64,000 bases of DNA from assembly GCA_002416125.1 (NCBI GenBank), contig DIBU01000014.1, positions 62,001-126,000 of the forward strand, written 5' to 3'. Positions 8,561-18,132 of the stretch are shown here, piece by piece. The notes beneath the pieces were generated by a model that ran no database searches, was not told the origin of the DNA, and saw nothing but the letters and a program-made list of their open reading frames with translations. Within the stretch, counting starts at the first letter, position 1. Every line of letters starts with the position of its first letter. Source of the stretch: Halieaceae bacterium UBA5044. GTDB taxonomy: Bacteria > Pseudomonadota > Gammaproteobacteria > Pseudomonadales > Halieaceae. The position numbers and the translations under genes are program-made.

Positions 8561-10804
8561 ATGACTTTGAAATCCTCCTGCAAGACGACTTTGGCCGTCT
8601 CTCTACTCCTTCCCCTGGCGGTCCCGGCGGCGCTCGCACAGCAGACCCTTGAAGAGGTGATTGTGACTGCGCAGAAGCGCGAGCAAAGTGCACAGGATGT
8701 GCCCCTCGCGTTGACCGCGGTGGGTGCCAGCGCAATTGAAACCCTGGGCATGCAGGAGTTTGCCGATATCACACGCATATCGCCGTCGCTGACCATGAGC
8801 TCGGGCAACAACAAGCAGCAGACTACCATCAGCATCCGCGGCATCGGGACCAATGTTTTCAGTATCAGCGTTGAGCCCAGCGTGGCCGTACTGATCGACA
8901 ATGTCTCCAAGGTGCAGCCGGGGCAGGCATTGGCCAACCTTGTCGACGTAGAGCGCATCGAAGTGCTGCGCGGGCCGCAAAGCACGCTGTTCGGCAAGAA
9001 CGCCTCGGCAGGTCTGGTGAGTATCACCACCAAGAATCCCTCAGACGAGCTGGAGGGCAGTCTGGAGCTGGTGGCGACAGACGATGACCAGCTGCGCACT
9101 GTGGGCACGCTGTCCGGCCCGGTCAGCGACACCTTCGCGTACCGGCTGATGGCCTACTACGACGATCGTGACGGTTACCTGACCAATCTCACCACCGGCA
9201 ACGATCTCAACGGTAGCCGTTCGTCGGGAGCGCGGGGCAAGTTTGTCTGGGATGCGACAGAGAATCTCAGCGCCTCGTTCATCCTCGCTTACAACGAGGA
9301 GAAGGCAAACTGCTGCGGTATCAACTGGAATCAGCTGAACCCGGAGGCGAGGGTGTTCGGTTTCGTGCCCGGTGACCCGGCGGTGGGTATCGAGCCCGGT
9401 GCGGGCAATCGCCTGATTCGCCAGGATGACGAGTCACTGGGAGAAAGTGACGATGTGTCCGGCAGCCTCGAGCTCACCTACAACGTGAATGACTACACCA
9501 TGACCTCCATCACGGCCTTCGACAGCTGGGATTTCAGCAACAACGAAGACGTGGACTTTTCGGACGTGAACGTTGCCGGTGCATTCACCGGTGGCGCGCT
9601 GCAGGGCGGCATCTCCTCGGCGTCCGAGGTGAAAACCGATTTTTTCTCGCAGGAACTGCGCCTGCAGTCGCCACTGTATGACCGTTTTGACTATCTGCTC
9701 GGCCTGTACTATGCCGACGCGCAGACGGATCGCAGCTTTTCGCGACGTATCCTTACGGCAGACTGGGAAGCCGAGGCCGGCACCGAAAGCTATGCCGCCT
9801 TCGGCCAGGGTACCTGGCGCTTCACCGATGCCACCAGCATGACAGCAGGTCTGCGCTACAATCGGGAGGAAATCTCGGCCGACTTTACAGATTTCCCCAG
9901 CGATGCACGTTACCGCGCAGACGATTCGGATTCCGTGGTGCTGGGCAAGCTGTCCCTGCAGCACTTCCTCAATGAACAGAGCATGCTGTTTGCCAGCTAC
10001 AGCCGCGGCTACAAGGGCCAGGCTTATGATATTGCCACGGGTTTCAATCAGGACAAGGCGGATAACCCGGTTGCCGCAGAAACCTCCGATTCTTTCGAAG
10101 TGGGACTGAAGACAACGGTGCTTGACCAGCGGCTGCAGTTCAACGTGGTGGCCTTCTACACGGAATACGACGACTTCCAGTCGCAGAACACCTTGATCCA
10201 GGAAGATGGTTCGGTTGTGCTCGATATCTCCAATGTGGGTGTACTGGAGACACAGGGTATCGAGGTGGATGCCGTAGCGCTGCTGGGCGAGAACTTTCTG
10301 CTGCGGGCCGGTTTTGCCTGGATTGATGCAACGGTGAAGGAGTTTCCTAACGCCCGCTGTTACCAGGGGCAAACCGTTGAGCAGGGCTGCGTGGAAATCG
10401 CGCCGGGCGCCTCGGTGCAGGATCTGGCCGGTGCCGAGCTGAACAACTCACCGGACTACAAGCTGACGCTGTCGGGCGAGTACACGGTGCCCTTTTCCTC
10501 GCTGCCCTTCGACGGCTTCGCCAACTTCTCCTACCGCTGGCAGGATGAGGTGAACTTCAGCCTCTCCGGTGACCCGCTGACGCAATACGAGTCCTACGAC
10601 CTGATGGACCTGAGCGTGGGCATTGTGGAACGTGAGCGTGCGGCCTATCGGGTCACGCTGTTTGTCAACAACGTGTTTGATGACGATTACGTGATGTCAC
10701 TGGCCAACCTCGGACAGTTATATGCCGGGCAGTTGGCGCTCGGGCAGGTGCTGGCACGCGACAGCCAGCGCTATGCGGGTCTCCGGGTGAAATTCAATTT
10801 CTAG
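8561..10804 (+). CDS. TonB-dependent receptor, large type
   Basis: The start is placed at ATG 8561, with GGGGC at 8551-8555 as ribosome site; an upstream ATG at 8549 is less likely. The 747-residue protein has a signal peptide (LLPLAVPAALAQQ) and a TonB box LEEVIVTAQKRE typical of the proteobacterial IroN/sugar receptor group. The plug contains ISIRGIGTNVF and LRGPQSTLFGKNASAGLVSI. A long barrel ends in YAGLRVKFNF, with a C-terminal Phe as required for outer-membrane insertion. It probably imports an oligosaccharide or other glycoside under control of the shared operator. DUF3604 and ThuA genes follow in the same direction. Confidence 0.92.
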   Translation: MTLKSSCKTTLAVSLLLPLAVPAALAQQTLEEVIVTAQKREQSAQDVPLALTAVGASAIETLGMQEFADITRISPSLTMSSGNNKQQTTISIRGIGTNVFSISVEPSVAVLIDNVSKVQPGQALANLVDVERIEVLRGPQSTLFGKNASAGLVSITTKNPSDELEGSLELVATDDDQLRTVGTLSGPVSDTFAYRLMAYYDDRDGYLTNLTTGNDLNGSRSSGARGKFVWDATENLSASFILAYNEEKANCCGINWNQLNPEARVFGFVPGDPAVGIEPGAGNRLIRQDDESLGESDDVSGSLELTYNVNDYTMTSITAFDSWDFSNNEDVDFSDVNVAGAFTGGALQGGISSASEVKTDFFSQELRLQSPLYDRFDYLLGLYYADAQTDRSFSRRILTADWEAEAGTESYAAFGQGTWRFTDATSMTAGLRYNREEISADFTDFPSDARYRADDSDSVVLGKLSLQHFLNEQSMLFASYSRGYKGQAYDIATGFNQDKADNPVAAETSDSFEVGLKTTVLDQRLQFNVVAFYTEYDDFQSQNTLIQEDGSVVLDISNVGVLETQGIEVDAVALLGENFLLRAGFAWIDATVKEFPNARCYQGQTVEQGCVEIAPGASVQDLAGAELNNSPDYKLTLSGEYTVPFSSLPFDGFANFSYRWQDEVNFSLSGDPLTQYESYDLMDLSVGIVERERAAYRVTLFVNNVFDDDYVMSLANLGQLYAGQLALGQVLARDSQRYAGLRVKFNF

Positions 10805-10831
10805 CGTTACGCACAGGTGGGGTGTTCCGGC

Positions 10832-12715
10832 GTGAAGCGCCTTCCCGCCAGTCTTGGCGTGGCTGCCCTTTTGCTGGGCAGCAGCGCCCAGTGTGCTGCA
10901 GCATGCAATGACTTTAGCGCCGAGCGGCGTGCGTATTTTGGCGATCTCCACGTCCACACCCGATTCTCCCAGGACGCCAGCTGGCGCATGGGAAATACGC
11001 GATTGGGTCCCGATGAGGCGTATCAGTTCGCGCGCGGTCACCGTATCGACCTGCCGCCCTACGATGCGCTGGGCGAGAGCCTGCGCTCCGTGCAGTTGCA
11101 GCGCCCGCTGGATTTTCTGGCCGTCACGGATCACGCCGAAGCGCTGGACGCCGTGCGTGTCTGCGAGAACCCCGCTTATGACGGGCCCGGTGCCTGGATG
11201 TGTCACAGCAGCCCCTGGACCCGCATGGCCATGGGTCTGGTTGGCCGCTATCTGCCTGTCGACACGCTGTGTGGGCCCGGCGATGTGCAGTGCGCGCTGG
11301 CCGGTGCCGAGGTGTGGTCAGACATCGTGTTATCGGCGCAGCAGCACAATGCCCCCTGCGACTTTTCCACCTTCATCGGCTATGAATGGAGCGGGCTCGA
11401 CGGCGGCGCCAACCTGCATCGCAATGTGATTTTCCGTAACAGTGCCGTGCCCGCAGCGCCGGTGAGTGCGCGGGATGCGCGAACGCCGGAGGCCCTTTGG
11501 GCAGCGCTGGACGAGCATTGCCGTGACAGCATCGACGGCTGCGAGGCAGTTACCATCCCCCACAATGCCAATCTGAGCCAGGGGCGGATGTTTTCACCGA
11601 TGACGACCGCCGGCGTCCGCATGACGCCCGCCCTCGCTGCGCAGCGCGCACGCTACGAACGCCTCGCGGAATTGATTCAGCACAAGGGTGACTCGGAGTG
11701 TTATGGCGGGGTTGGCGCCGAGGATGAGCTCTGCGGTTTCGAAAAGCTTCCCTATAGCAGCTTTGTTCAGAAATACCTGCCTTTCCTTGGCGAGGCACCG
11801 GCCGATGACAGCCGTTACCTGCGAGAGGCCCTGCGCGAAGGCCTGCGCCTGCAACGCGAGCTCGGAGAGAATCCTTTTGCGATCGGCTTTATTGGCGGCA
11901 CGGACAGCCACGTGGCTGCGGGTGGCGCCGTGGCAGAGGACAATCATCCCGGACACCACGGCGCGCAGCATATCAGTGGCACGGGTGCGGCTGCGCAACT
12001 GCCCGATCGGGTGGAGCAAAACCCCGGTGGACTTGCCGTGCTTTACGCAGAGGAGAACTCCCGGGACGCCTTATACCGCGCCATGCAGCGACGTGAGGCC
12101 TACGCCACAAGTGGTCCGCGGATTCAGCTGCGCTTCTTCGGTGGGTGGAACTACGAGGACGATCTCTGTGAGCGCGTGGACCTGGTGGCACAGGGCTATG
12201 CCAACGGTGTGCCGATGGGCGGAGAACTGCGAGCGGCAGACCGCAACGGTCGGGCGCCGGCGTTTCTGCTGGCGGCCATGGCTGACACCGGAACAGCCAG
12301 CCTGCCGGGTGGGGCGCTGCAGCGGCTGCAGGTGATCAAGGCCTGGGTGGATGCCGAGGGTGAAAGCCGGGAAGAGATTCATGATGTGGCGGGTTCGGTA
12401 GAGAGCGGGGCGCAGGTAGACTTGAAGTCCTGTCAACCGCTCGCCCGGGGCTATCGCAAGCTGTGTACCGTATGGCGTGACCCCGAGTTCAGCCCCGCGA
12501 CGAGCGCACTGTATTATGCCAGGGTGGTGGAGACGCCATCGTGTCGGTGGCACCGGCGTATCTGCGTGGCCAACGCGGTGAACTGTGATGACGTCGAAGC
12601 CTTGCCGGACGGATTCAAGGGCTGCTGCGACGAATCAGTGCCGGATACGGTACAGGAACGTGCGTGGTCTTCGCCGATCTGGTACCGGCCTGCGTCCAGC
12701 GAGGAAACACGATGA
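10832..12715 (+). CDS. DUF3604 protein with PHP-like metal site
   Basis: The GTG at 10832 is chosen because it gives a signal peptide (MKRLPASLGVAALLLGSSAQCAAA) and follows AGGTGGGG. The in-frame GTG at 10817 overlaps that ribosome site. The 627-residue mature protein begins with YFGDLHVHTRFSQD (D38, H40, H42), then FLAVTDHAEAL (D100, H101), VTIPHNANLSQG and IGGTDSHVAAGG. These are spaced like the metal ligands of PHP/amidohydrolase phosphoesterases, so I read DUF3604 as an exported metal-dependent hydrolase. The C-terminal third is beta-rich and cysteine-containing. The substrate is unknown. It is coupled to the next gene by an ATGA overlap. Confidence 0.8.
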   Translation: MKRLPASLGVAALLLGSSAQCAAACNDFSAERRAYFGDLHVHTRFSQDASWRMGNTRLGPDEAYQFARGHRIDLPPYDALGESLRSVQLQRPLDFLAVTDHAEALDAVRVCENPAYDGPGAWMCHSSPWTRMAMGLVGRYLPVDTLCGPGDVQCALAGAEVWSDIVLSAQQHNAPCDFSTFIGYEWSGLDGGANLHRNVIFRNSAVPAAPVSARDARTPEALWAALDEHCRDSIDGCEAVTIPHNANLSQGRMFSPMTTAGVRMTPALAAQRARYERLAELIQHKGDSECYGGVGAEDELCGFEKLPYSSFVQKYLPFLGEAPADDSRYLREALREGLRLQRELGENPFAIGFIGGTDSHVAAGGAVAEDNHPGHHGAQHISGTGAAAQLPDRVEQNPGGLAVLYAEENSRDALYRAMQRREAYATSGPRIQLRFFGGWNYEDDLCERVDLVAQGYANGVPMGGELRAADRNGRAPAFLLAAMADTGTASLPGGALQRLQVIKAWVDAEGESREEIHDVAGSVESGAQVDLKSCQPLARGYRKLCTVWRDPEFSPATSALYYARVVETPSCRWHRRICVANAVNCDDVEALPDGFKGCCDESVPDTVQERAWSSPIWYRPASSEETR

Positions 12716-13578
12716 CGTCAATGAAAACATGGCTTGCGCGTGTACTGCTGGGACTGCTCGCCGCGACAGTGCTGCTGGTTGCCGCGGGATACTTCACCCT
12801 GCGCTCGATGGGACTGTTTCGCGCACCGGAGTACGACACCCAGGCACCCGTATTGCCGACTCTGGCCAGCCCTGCGATTCTCGTGTTCTACAAGACCAGT
12901 GGCTATGTGCACACGGAAGCAATTCCTGCTGCGAACGCGCTGCTTGTCGAGCTCGCCGAAGAACTCGGCTACGCCATCTACGTCACGGACAACGGTGCCG
13001 TCATCAATCCCGAACAGTTGAGTCAGTTCGATGTGCTGGTCTGGAATAACAACACAGGCAGTGTCCTGTCGCCGCCGCAGCAGACACATTTCCGGCGGTG
13101 GCTTGAAAACGGCGGCAAATGGCTCGGTTTGCACAGCGCGAGTGACAACCATTTCAGCTGGGATTGGTATGTAAACGAGGTGATTGGTGCGGCTTTCAAC
13201 GGCGCCACACGGATTCCACAGCAGCCCCGGGCGCAGCTGGTGTTTGAAAACCGGGATCACCCTGTGCTCAGTGGCCTGCCTGCGTCGATCTGGCTGAACG
13301 ATGAGTTCTACAGTTTCTCCAATTCACCCCGGGACACCTCCACCGTGCTGGCGACGCTGGATGAGAGCAGCTACATCGAGGAGCAGGCACTGGTGCGAGA
13401 GCAACTCCGCATGGGGGACCATCCGATCATTTGGGTTCGCAGGGTGGGAGAGGGTGCGGCAGTCTATTCCGCGATCGGCCACAGCGCCGATACCTACGCC
13501 ATTCCCGAATATCGCCGGCTGCTCAGCAATGCGCTTCACTGGTTGATCCAGGGTGACCACGACAGCCCAGCCCCGTAG
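12712..13578 (+). CDS. ThuA-like protein, membrane-anchored
   Basis: The ATG at 12712 overlaps the preceding stop codon (ATGA) and follows GAGGAAAC. The 288-residue protein has an N-terminal transmembrane segment (about 8-28) and a ThuA-like class-I glutamine-amidotransferase-fold domain: ILVFYKTSGYVHTEAI, FDVLVWNNNTG, WLENGGKWLGLHSASD and IWVRRVGEGAAVYSAIGHS. ThuA was named from trehalose utilisation, where it works with a Gfo/Idh oxidoreductase on keto-sugars. Here it probably acts in the periplasm on an oxidised glycoside. Its stop lies 16 bp from the end of the convergent eda gene. Confidence 0.85.
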   Translation: MTSMKTWLARVLLGLLAATVLLVAAGYFTLRSMGLFRAPEYDTQAPVLPTLASPAILVFYKTSGYVHTEAIPAANALLVELAEELGYAIYVTDNGAVINPEQLSQFDVLVWNNNTGSVLSPPQQTHFRRWLENGGKWLGLHSASDNHFSWDWYVNEVIGAAFNGATRIPQQPRAQLVFENRDHPVLSGLPASIWLNDEFYSFSNSPRDTSTVLATLDESSYIEEQALVREQLRMGDHPIIWVRRVGEGAAVYSAIGHSADTYAIPEYRRLLSNALHWLIQGDHDSPAP

Positions 13579-13594
13579 ATGGCTGTACCCCGGG

Positions 13595-14209
13595 TCATGG
13601 CCGCATGGCGTCTGCGGCGAGCGCTGCTATGCCTTGCCAGTCACCGCTGCTGACCAGTTCGGGAGAGAGCATCCAGGATCCGCCACAACAGACCACGTTG
13701 GGCAGCGCCAGGTACTCACGAAAGTTGTGCGTGTTGAGGCCACCGGTGGGGCAGAAGCAGACCGCAGGAAACGGTCCACTCAGTGCTTTTAGCAACGCGA
13801 TGCCCCCAACCGCTTCTGCGGGAAACAGTTTGAACGTGTCCAGACCGAATTCCATGCCCTGCATGACCTCTGACGCCGAGGCGACGCCCGGTAGCAGGAA
13901 GGCGTCACGATCCCGCGCCGCCCGCAGCAAAGCGGTTGTAAGCCCGGGACTGACGGCAAAGTCCGCTCCCGCTGCCAGTGCCCGGTCAAGTTCATCGGGA
14001 TTGGTGACGGTGCCCGCGGCGATAAGCATGTCGGGTAGTTCAGCCTTGACCTCCCGAATACAGTCCAGCCCGGTCGCGGTGCGCAGGGTGATCTCAAGGG
14101 CATGCAGTCCACTGCCGGCGAGTGTGCGGGACAACTGCACGGTTGTGTCAACGTCGGTGGCCGTGATCACGGGTAGCACACGGCAGCGGCGCAGGGTCTC
14201 TCTGTTCAT
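13595..14209 (-). CDS. eda: 2-dehydro-3-deoxy-phosphogluconate aldolase (KDPG/KHG aldolase)
   Basis: The 204-residue protein matches the class-I KDPG aldolase. The motif ALEITLRT supplies E39 and R43, GTVTNPDEL and FAVSPGL follow, and the Schiff-base lysine is K127 in DTFKLFPAEAVGG. CPTGGLNTHNF and VVCCGGSWM complete the phosphate-binding region. It cleaves KDPG to pyruvate and glyceraldehyde-3-phosphate (Entner-Doudoroff or uronate catabolism). It stands alone on the minus strand, divergent from the sulfatase gene. It may share control through operator copy 3 in the intergenic region. A perfect 10-bp palindrome AAACCGGTTT (14210-14219) abuts the start. Confidence 0.95.
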   Translation of the reverse strand: MNRETLRRCRVLPVITATDVDTTVQLSRTLAGSGLHALEITLRTATGLDCIREVKAELPDMLIAAGTVTNPDELDRALAAGADFAVSPGLTTALLRAARDRDAFLLPGVASASEVMQGMEFGLDTFKLFPAEAVGGIALLKALSGPFPAVCFCPTGGLNTHNFREYLALPNVVCCGGSWMLSPELVSSGDWQGIAALAADAMRP

Positions 14210-14219
14210 AAACCGGTTT
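14210..14219. promoter_or_regulatory. Palindrome at the eda start
   Basis: AAACCGGTTT is a perfect 10-bp palindrome directly upstream of the eda start codon (minus strand). It overlaps the GGAAACC that would act as ribosome site. It could be an operator or chance. Confidence 0.25.
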
Positions 14220-14325
14220 CCATCTCAACGGCGACAATACGTCCGATTCAACCCGCCGACAAGGTTTGAACAGTGGCGGTCGTGTGCCCACTGCGAATTG
14301 ACGCGCAGAGCGCCAGACTGCTATT

Positions 14326-14352
14326 TTGGCAAGGTGGTCAGGCCAGTATAGG
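14326..14352 (+). promoter_or_regulatory. Promoter with GntR-type operator, copy 3
   Basis: TTGGCA (14326-14331) is followed by AGGTGGTCAGGCCA, with the imperfect core TGGT-CAG-GCCA at 14335-14345 and TATAGG at 14347-14352. It lies in the divergent region between eda and the sulfatase gene and aligns with copies 1 and 2 without gaps. It therefore probably drives the sulfatase gene under the same regulator. Confidence 0.6.
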
Positions 14353-14392
14353 CGGCTTTGTCGACGGATAACAGCCGCAGTGGAGACAACTG

Positions 14393-16072
14393 ATGGTAAA
14401 ACTTTCGGGTGTGCAATGTGCCGTATTCATGTTGTTGGCGTGGGGGTTGTCGCCGGCACAGGGTATGCCAGATGAGCGTCCCAACATCCTCCTGCTGATG
14501 GCCGAGGATATGAGCGCGCGGGTGGGAGCCTTCGGTGACGCGCTTGCGGTAACACCCAATATTGATCGTCTGGCAGTAGAGGGTGTGCGCTACCCGAATA
14601 CCTTCACCACCGCGGGTGTATGTGCGCCCAGCCGCGCCGCCCACATCATGGGCGCGCACCAGAACAGCTTTGGCGCCCAGCATATGCGCGCCGCGAGTTC
14701 ACACTGGCCACTGCAATACAAGGCCGTGCCGCCACCCGACATGAAAGCCTACCCAGAGCTTTTGCGCCGCGCAGGCTATTTCACATTCGTCACCAACAAG
14801 CTCGACTACCAGTTTTCGGGCACGTCTCTGGGCAGTGGCCCCTTTACGATCTGGGACAGTGAAACACGCGCGCCATTTCCCTGGCATGAGGTGCCAGGCG
14901 ACACGCCCTTCTTTGGTTTCATGACGTTTCTGGAAACGCACGAGAGCGGCCTCTTTCCCCGCTGGCGCTGGCCGGACAGCATCCCGGACATGATGTTGCA
15001 GGCGCTGCATATCTATCTCAACTGGGGCGTTGACGATGTGGTGACGCCGGATTCGGTGACGGTGCCGCCCTACCTTCCCGCTGTTGAACCGGTCAGGCGT
15101 GACATCGCGCGCCACTACAATAATATTCACACCATGGACCTGCGTGTGGGCGAGGTACTCGCCCGGTTACAGGCTGACGGTCTCGCTGAGAATACCATCG
15201 TCATCTGGACGACGGATCATGGAGATGGCTTGCCCCGCGCCAAGCGCGAGCTTTTCGACTCGGGAATCAGGGTGCCGTTGATTATTCGCTGGCCCGAGCG
15301 GTACCGCCCCCCGGATGTTGCCCCTGGCACGATTGATGAGCGTCTGGTGAGCTTTGTGGACATTGCGCCGACCATCCTCGGTATGGCCGGGGTCGATCTG
15401 CCGGCGTACGTTGTTGGCCGCGCATTTGCCGGCCCCTTGGCGGATGTGCCCAACCGGTACGTCTACGCCGCCCGCGACCGCGTGGACAGTCAGGTCGATC
15501 ACCAGCGCAGCGTTCGCGATGCGCGCTACAAATACATTCTCAATGGCTACCCGGGCACCCCCGGCGCCGTGCACCTGGACTTCCGGGATCAGCTTGAGAG
15601 TATGCGGGCGCTGTGGGAACTGCACGCTGCCGACCAGCTGACGCCAGCGCAGGCGCTCTGGTTCCAACCGCGCCCGCTTGAGCAGCTGTACGACACGCAA
15701 CACGATCCTCACGAGTTGCATAATCTGGCGCAGGATCCGGCACATGCACCGGTCCTGCAGCGCATGCGCGCCGCGCTTGCGGATTGGCAAGCGCAGTCCA
15801 CGGATTGGGGAGCCCTGCCGGAGGAGGACATGGTGCGGCAGTTCTGGCCGGATCTCGAGCAGCCGAAAACCGCAATGCCAGCGTTTTCCTACGATGCACA
15901 GGGCCGGGTGCTGGTGCATTCTGCGACGGAAGGCGCATCCCTGGGAATCCGCGTGGACGATGGACCCTGGCAGCTCTACACCGGCCCGGTGCAGTTGGCG
16001 GCCGGTGCTTCACTCACCGCAAAGGCGGTTCGTTACGGTTGGCAGGAGAGCGAGGAGGCCGCGCTGCCCTGA
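14393..16072 (+). CDS. Formylglycine-dependent sulfatase
   Basis: The 559-residue protein starts with a signal peptide (MVKLSGVQCAVFMLLAWGLSPAQG). The sulfatase core follows: NILLLMAEDMS (metal ligands E38/D39) and GVCAPSRAAHIMG, containing the C-x-P-S-R signature with C77 as the residue converted to formylglycine. TTDHGDGLPRAKRELFDSGIRVP supplies the second metal and active-site residues. The C-terminal about 90 residues form an extra beta domain. Members of the S1 family remove sulfate from glycans or other esters. The presence of TonB receptors and oxidoreductases suggests a sulfated carbohydrate. No maturase (FGE or anSME) gene lies in the window. Confidence 0.93.
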   Translation: MVKLSGVQCAVFMLLAWGLSPAQGMPDERPNILLLMAEDMSARVGAFGDALAVTPNIDRLAVEGVRYPNTFTTAGVCAPSRAAHIMGAHQNSFGAQHMRAASSHWPLQYKAVPPPDMKAYPELLRRAGYFTFVTNKLDYQFSGTSLGSGPFTIWDSETRAPFPWHEVPGDTPFFGFMTFLETHESGLFPRWRWPDSIPDMMLQALHIYLNWGVDDVVTPDSVTVPPYLPAVEPVRRDIARHYNNIHTMDLRVGEVLARLQADGLAENTIVIWTTDHGDGLPRAKRELFDSGIRVPLIIRWPERYRPPDVAPGTIDERLVSFVDIAPTILGMAGVDLPAYVVGRAFAGPLADVPNRYVYAARDRVDSQVDHQRSVRDARYKYILNGYPGTPGAVHLDFRDQLESMRALWELHAADQLTPAQALWFQPRPLEQLYDTQHDPHELHNLAQDPAHAPVLQRMRAALADWQAQSTDWGALPEEDMVRQFWPDLEQPKTAMPAFSYDAQGRVLVHSATEGASLGIRVDDGPWQLYTGPVQLAAGASLTAKAVRYGWQESEEAALP

Positions 16073-16077
16073 CGGGT

Positions 16078-16992
16078 TCAGCCCGTGTGCGAACTTGCGG
16101 CTGTGCCGCGCGTTTTGGCATGGGCGAACTTGCGAATCCCAGCCCACGCGGCAATCGCCTCCGGCACCCTCTCGTTCACCAGGCCATGCCAGCCCTGGAT
16201 CATTCCGGGCCAGCCCTCCATCGTGACCTCCACGCCGCTGCGCAGGGCGTTTGCGGCGAGCAGCAGCGCGCCCTCACGCACGGTGTCATACTCGCCAATC
16301 TGCAGATACAGTGGCGGCAGGCCGTGCATCGCGGCGAAGGCCGGGGACACGCGGGGGTCATCCAGCGCGAGTTGACCGACGACATAGTCCCGGCCCCGGT
16401 TGCGCACCCACTCGGGTGTAAGGAAAGGGTCCCGCCCGCGGGTCGGAGACTCGGCAACCGATAGGTCGAACCAGCCGGTCAGCGATATGCAGCAGGCCGG
16501 CATGGGCAGGCCCGCGTCGCGCAGCCGCAGCAACAGCCCGAGTGCGAGGCTGCCGCCGCAGGATTCACCAATCAGCACAATATTGCCAGGGCTGACGCCG
16601 GTATCGAGCAGTCCACAATAGGCATTGAAACAGTCGTCGTGCGCGGCAGGGTAGGGGTGTTCCGGCGCAAGGCGATAGTCGGGCATGATCACCCGGCAAT
16701 CGATTTGCCGCGCAATGATTTCCGCATAAAAATGGTATTCATCCAGCGGTGTGGACACGAAAGCACCGCCATGGCAGTGGAAGGCGATGCGGTCACTGGG
16801 GTGGCCCTGGAGGACATAGTCACCGCAACGAACGCCGCCGTAGTGGCGCAGCGTAATCTTCAGGTCAGCGCTGACCGGACGGCCATGGAACGGCGCAAAC
16901 ATCGCGCGCACGGCTCGATAGTCTGCGGCCGGATCAGCGAAGTCCGCTGGTATGGCATCGATGATGGCTTGCAGTGCGGGGCTGATCGTCAT
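16078..16992 (-). CDS. HSL-family alpha/beta-hydrolase (esterase)
   Basis: The start is set at 16992 (MTISPALQ). A longer in-frame reading to 17136 would overlap the divergent gene and gives no family-like sequence. The 304-residue protein has the oxyanion motif HGGA (74-77), nucleophile elbow GESCGG (S144), Asp in GEYD (D236) and His in QGWH (H269). This is a complete triad of the hormone-sensitive-lipase family (type IV esterases). DYRLAPEHPYPAA is typical of the group. It would hydrolyse short acyl esters in the cytoplasm. It converges on the sulfatase gene with a 5-bp gap and might deacetylate glycans or be unrelated. Confidence 0.9.
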   Translation of the reverse strand: MTISPALQAIIDAIPADFADPAADYRAVRAMFAPFHGRPVSADLKITLRHYGGVRCGDYVLQGHPSDRIAFHCHGGAFVSTPLDEYHFYAEIIARQIDCRVIMPDYRLAPEHPYPAAHDDCFNAYCGLLDTGVSPGNIVLIGESCGGSLALGLLLRLRDAGLPMPACCISLTGWFDLSVAESPTRGRDPFLTPEWVRNRGRDYVVGQLALDDPRVSPAFAAMHGLPPLYLQIGEYDTVREGALLLAANALRSGVEVTMEGWPGMIQGWHGLVNERVPEAIAAWAGIRKFAHAKTRGTAASSHTG

Positions 16993-17090
16993 GGCAGGGA
17001 CCTTTTCCGGAAGCGGGCGGCTGAGGGGGCGACACGCAACGGGGCGATGCCAGGAGGCAAACGCATGCGCTGGCGAATTGCCGCGGCAGA

Positions 17091-17126
17091 ATGACGCGGG
17101 GTGATACATCCCGCTATACTCCGCCG
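17091..17126 (+). promoter_or_regulatory. Promoter placing transcription start at the ATG (possible leaderless mRNA)
   Basis: TATACT at 17115-17120 lies 6 bp before ATG 17127, and ATGACG at 17091-17096 is a weak -35 box with an 18-bp spacer. If used, transcription would start at or next to the start codon. There is no ribosome site upstream. An inverted repeat GCGGG/CCCGC (17096-17100, 17110-17114) lies in the spacer. Confidence 0.4.
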
Positions 17127-18110
<984 letters not shown>

Positions 18111-18132
18111 TCTTTCCACCCGGGCGCGCGCA

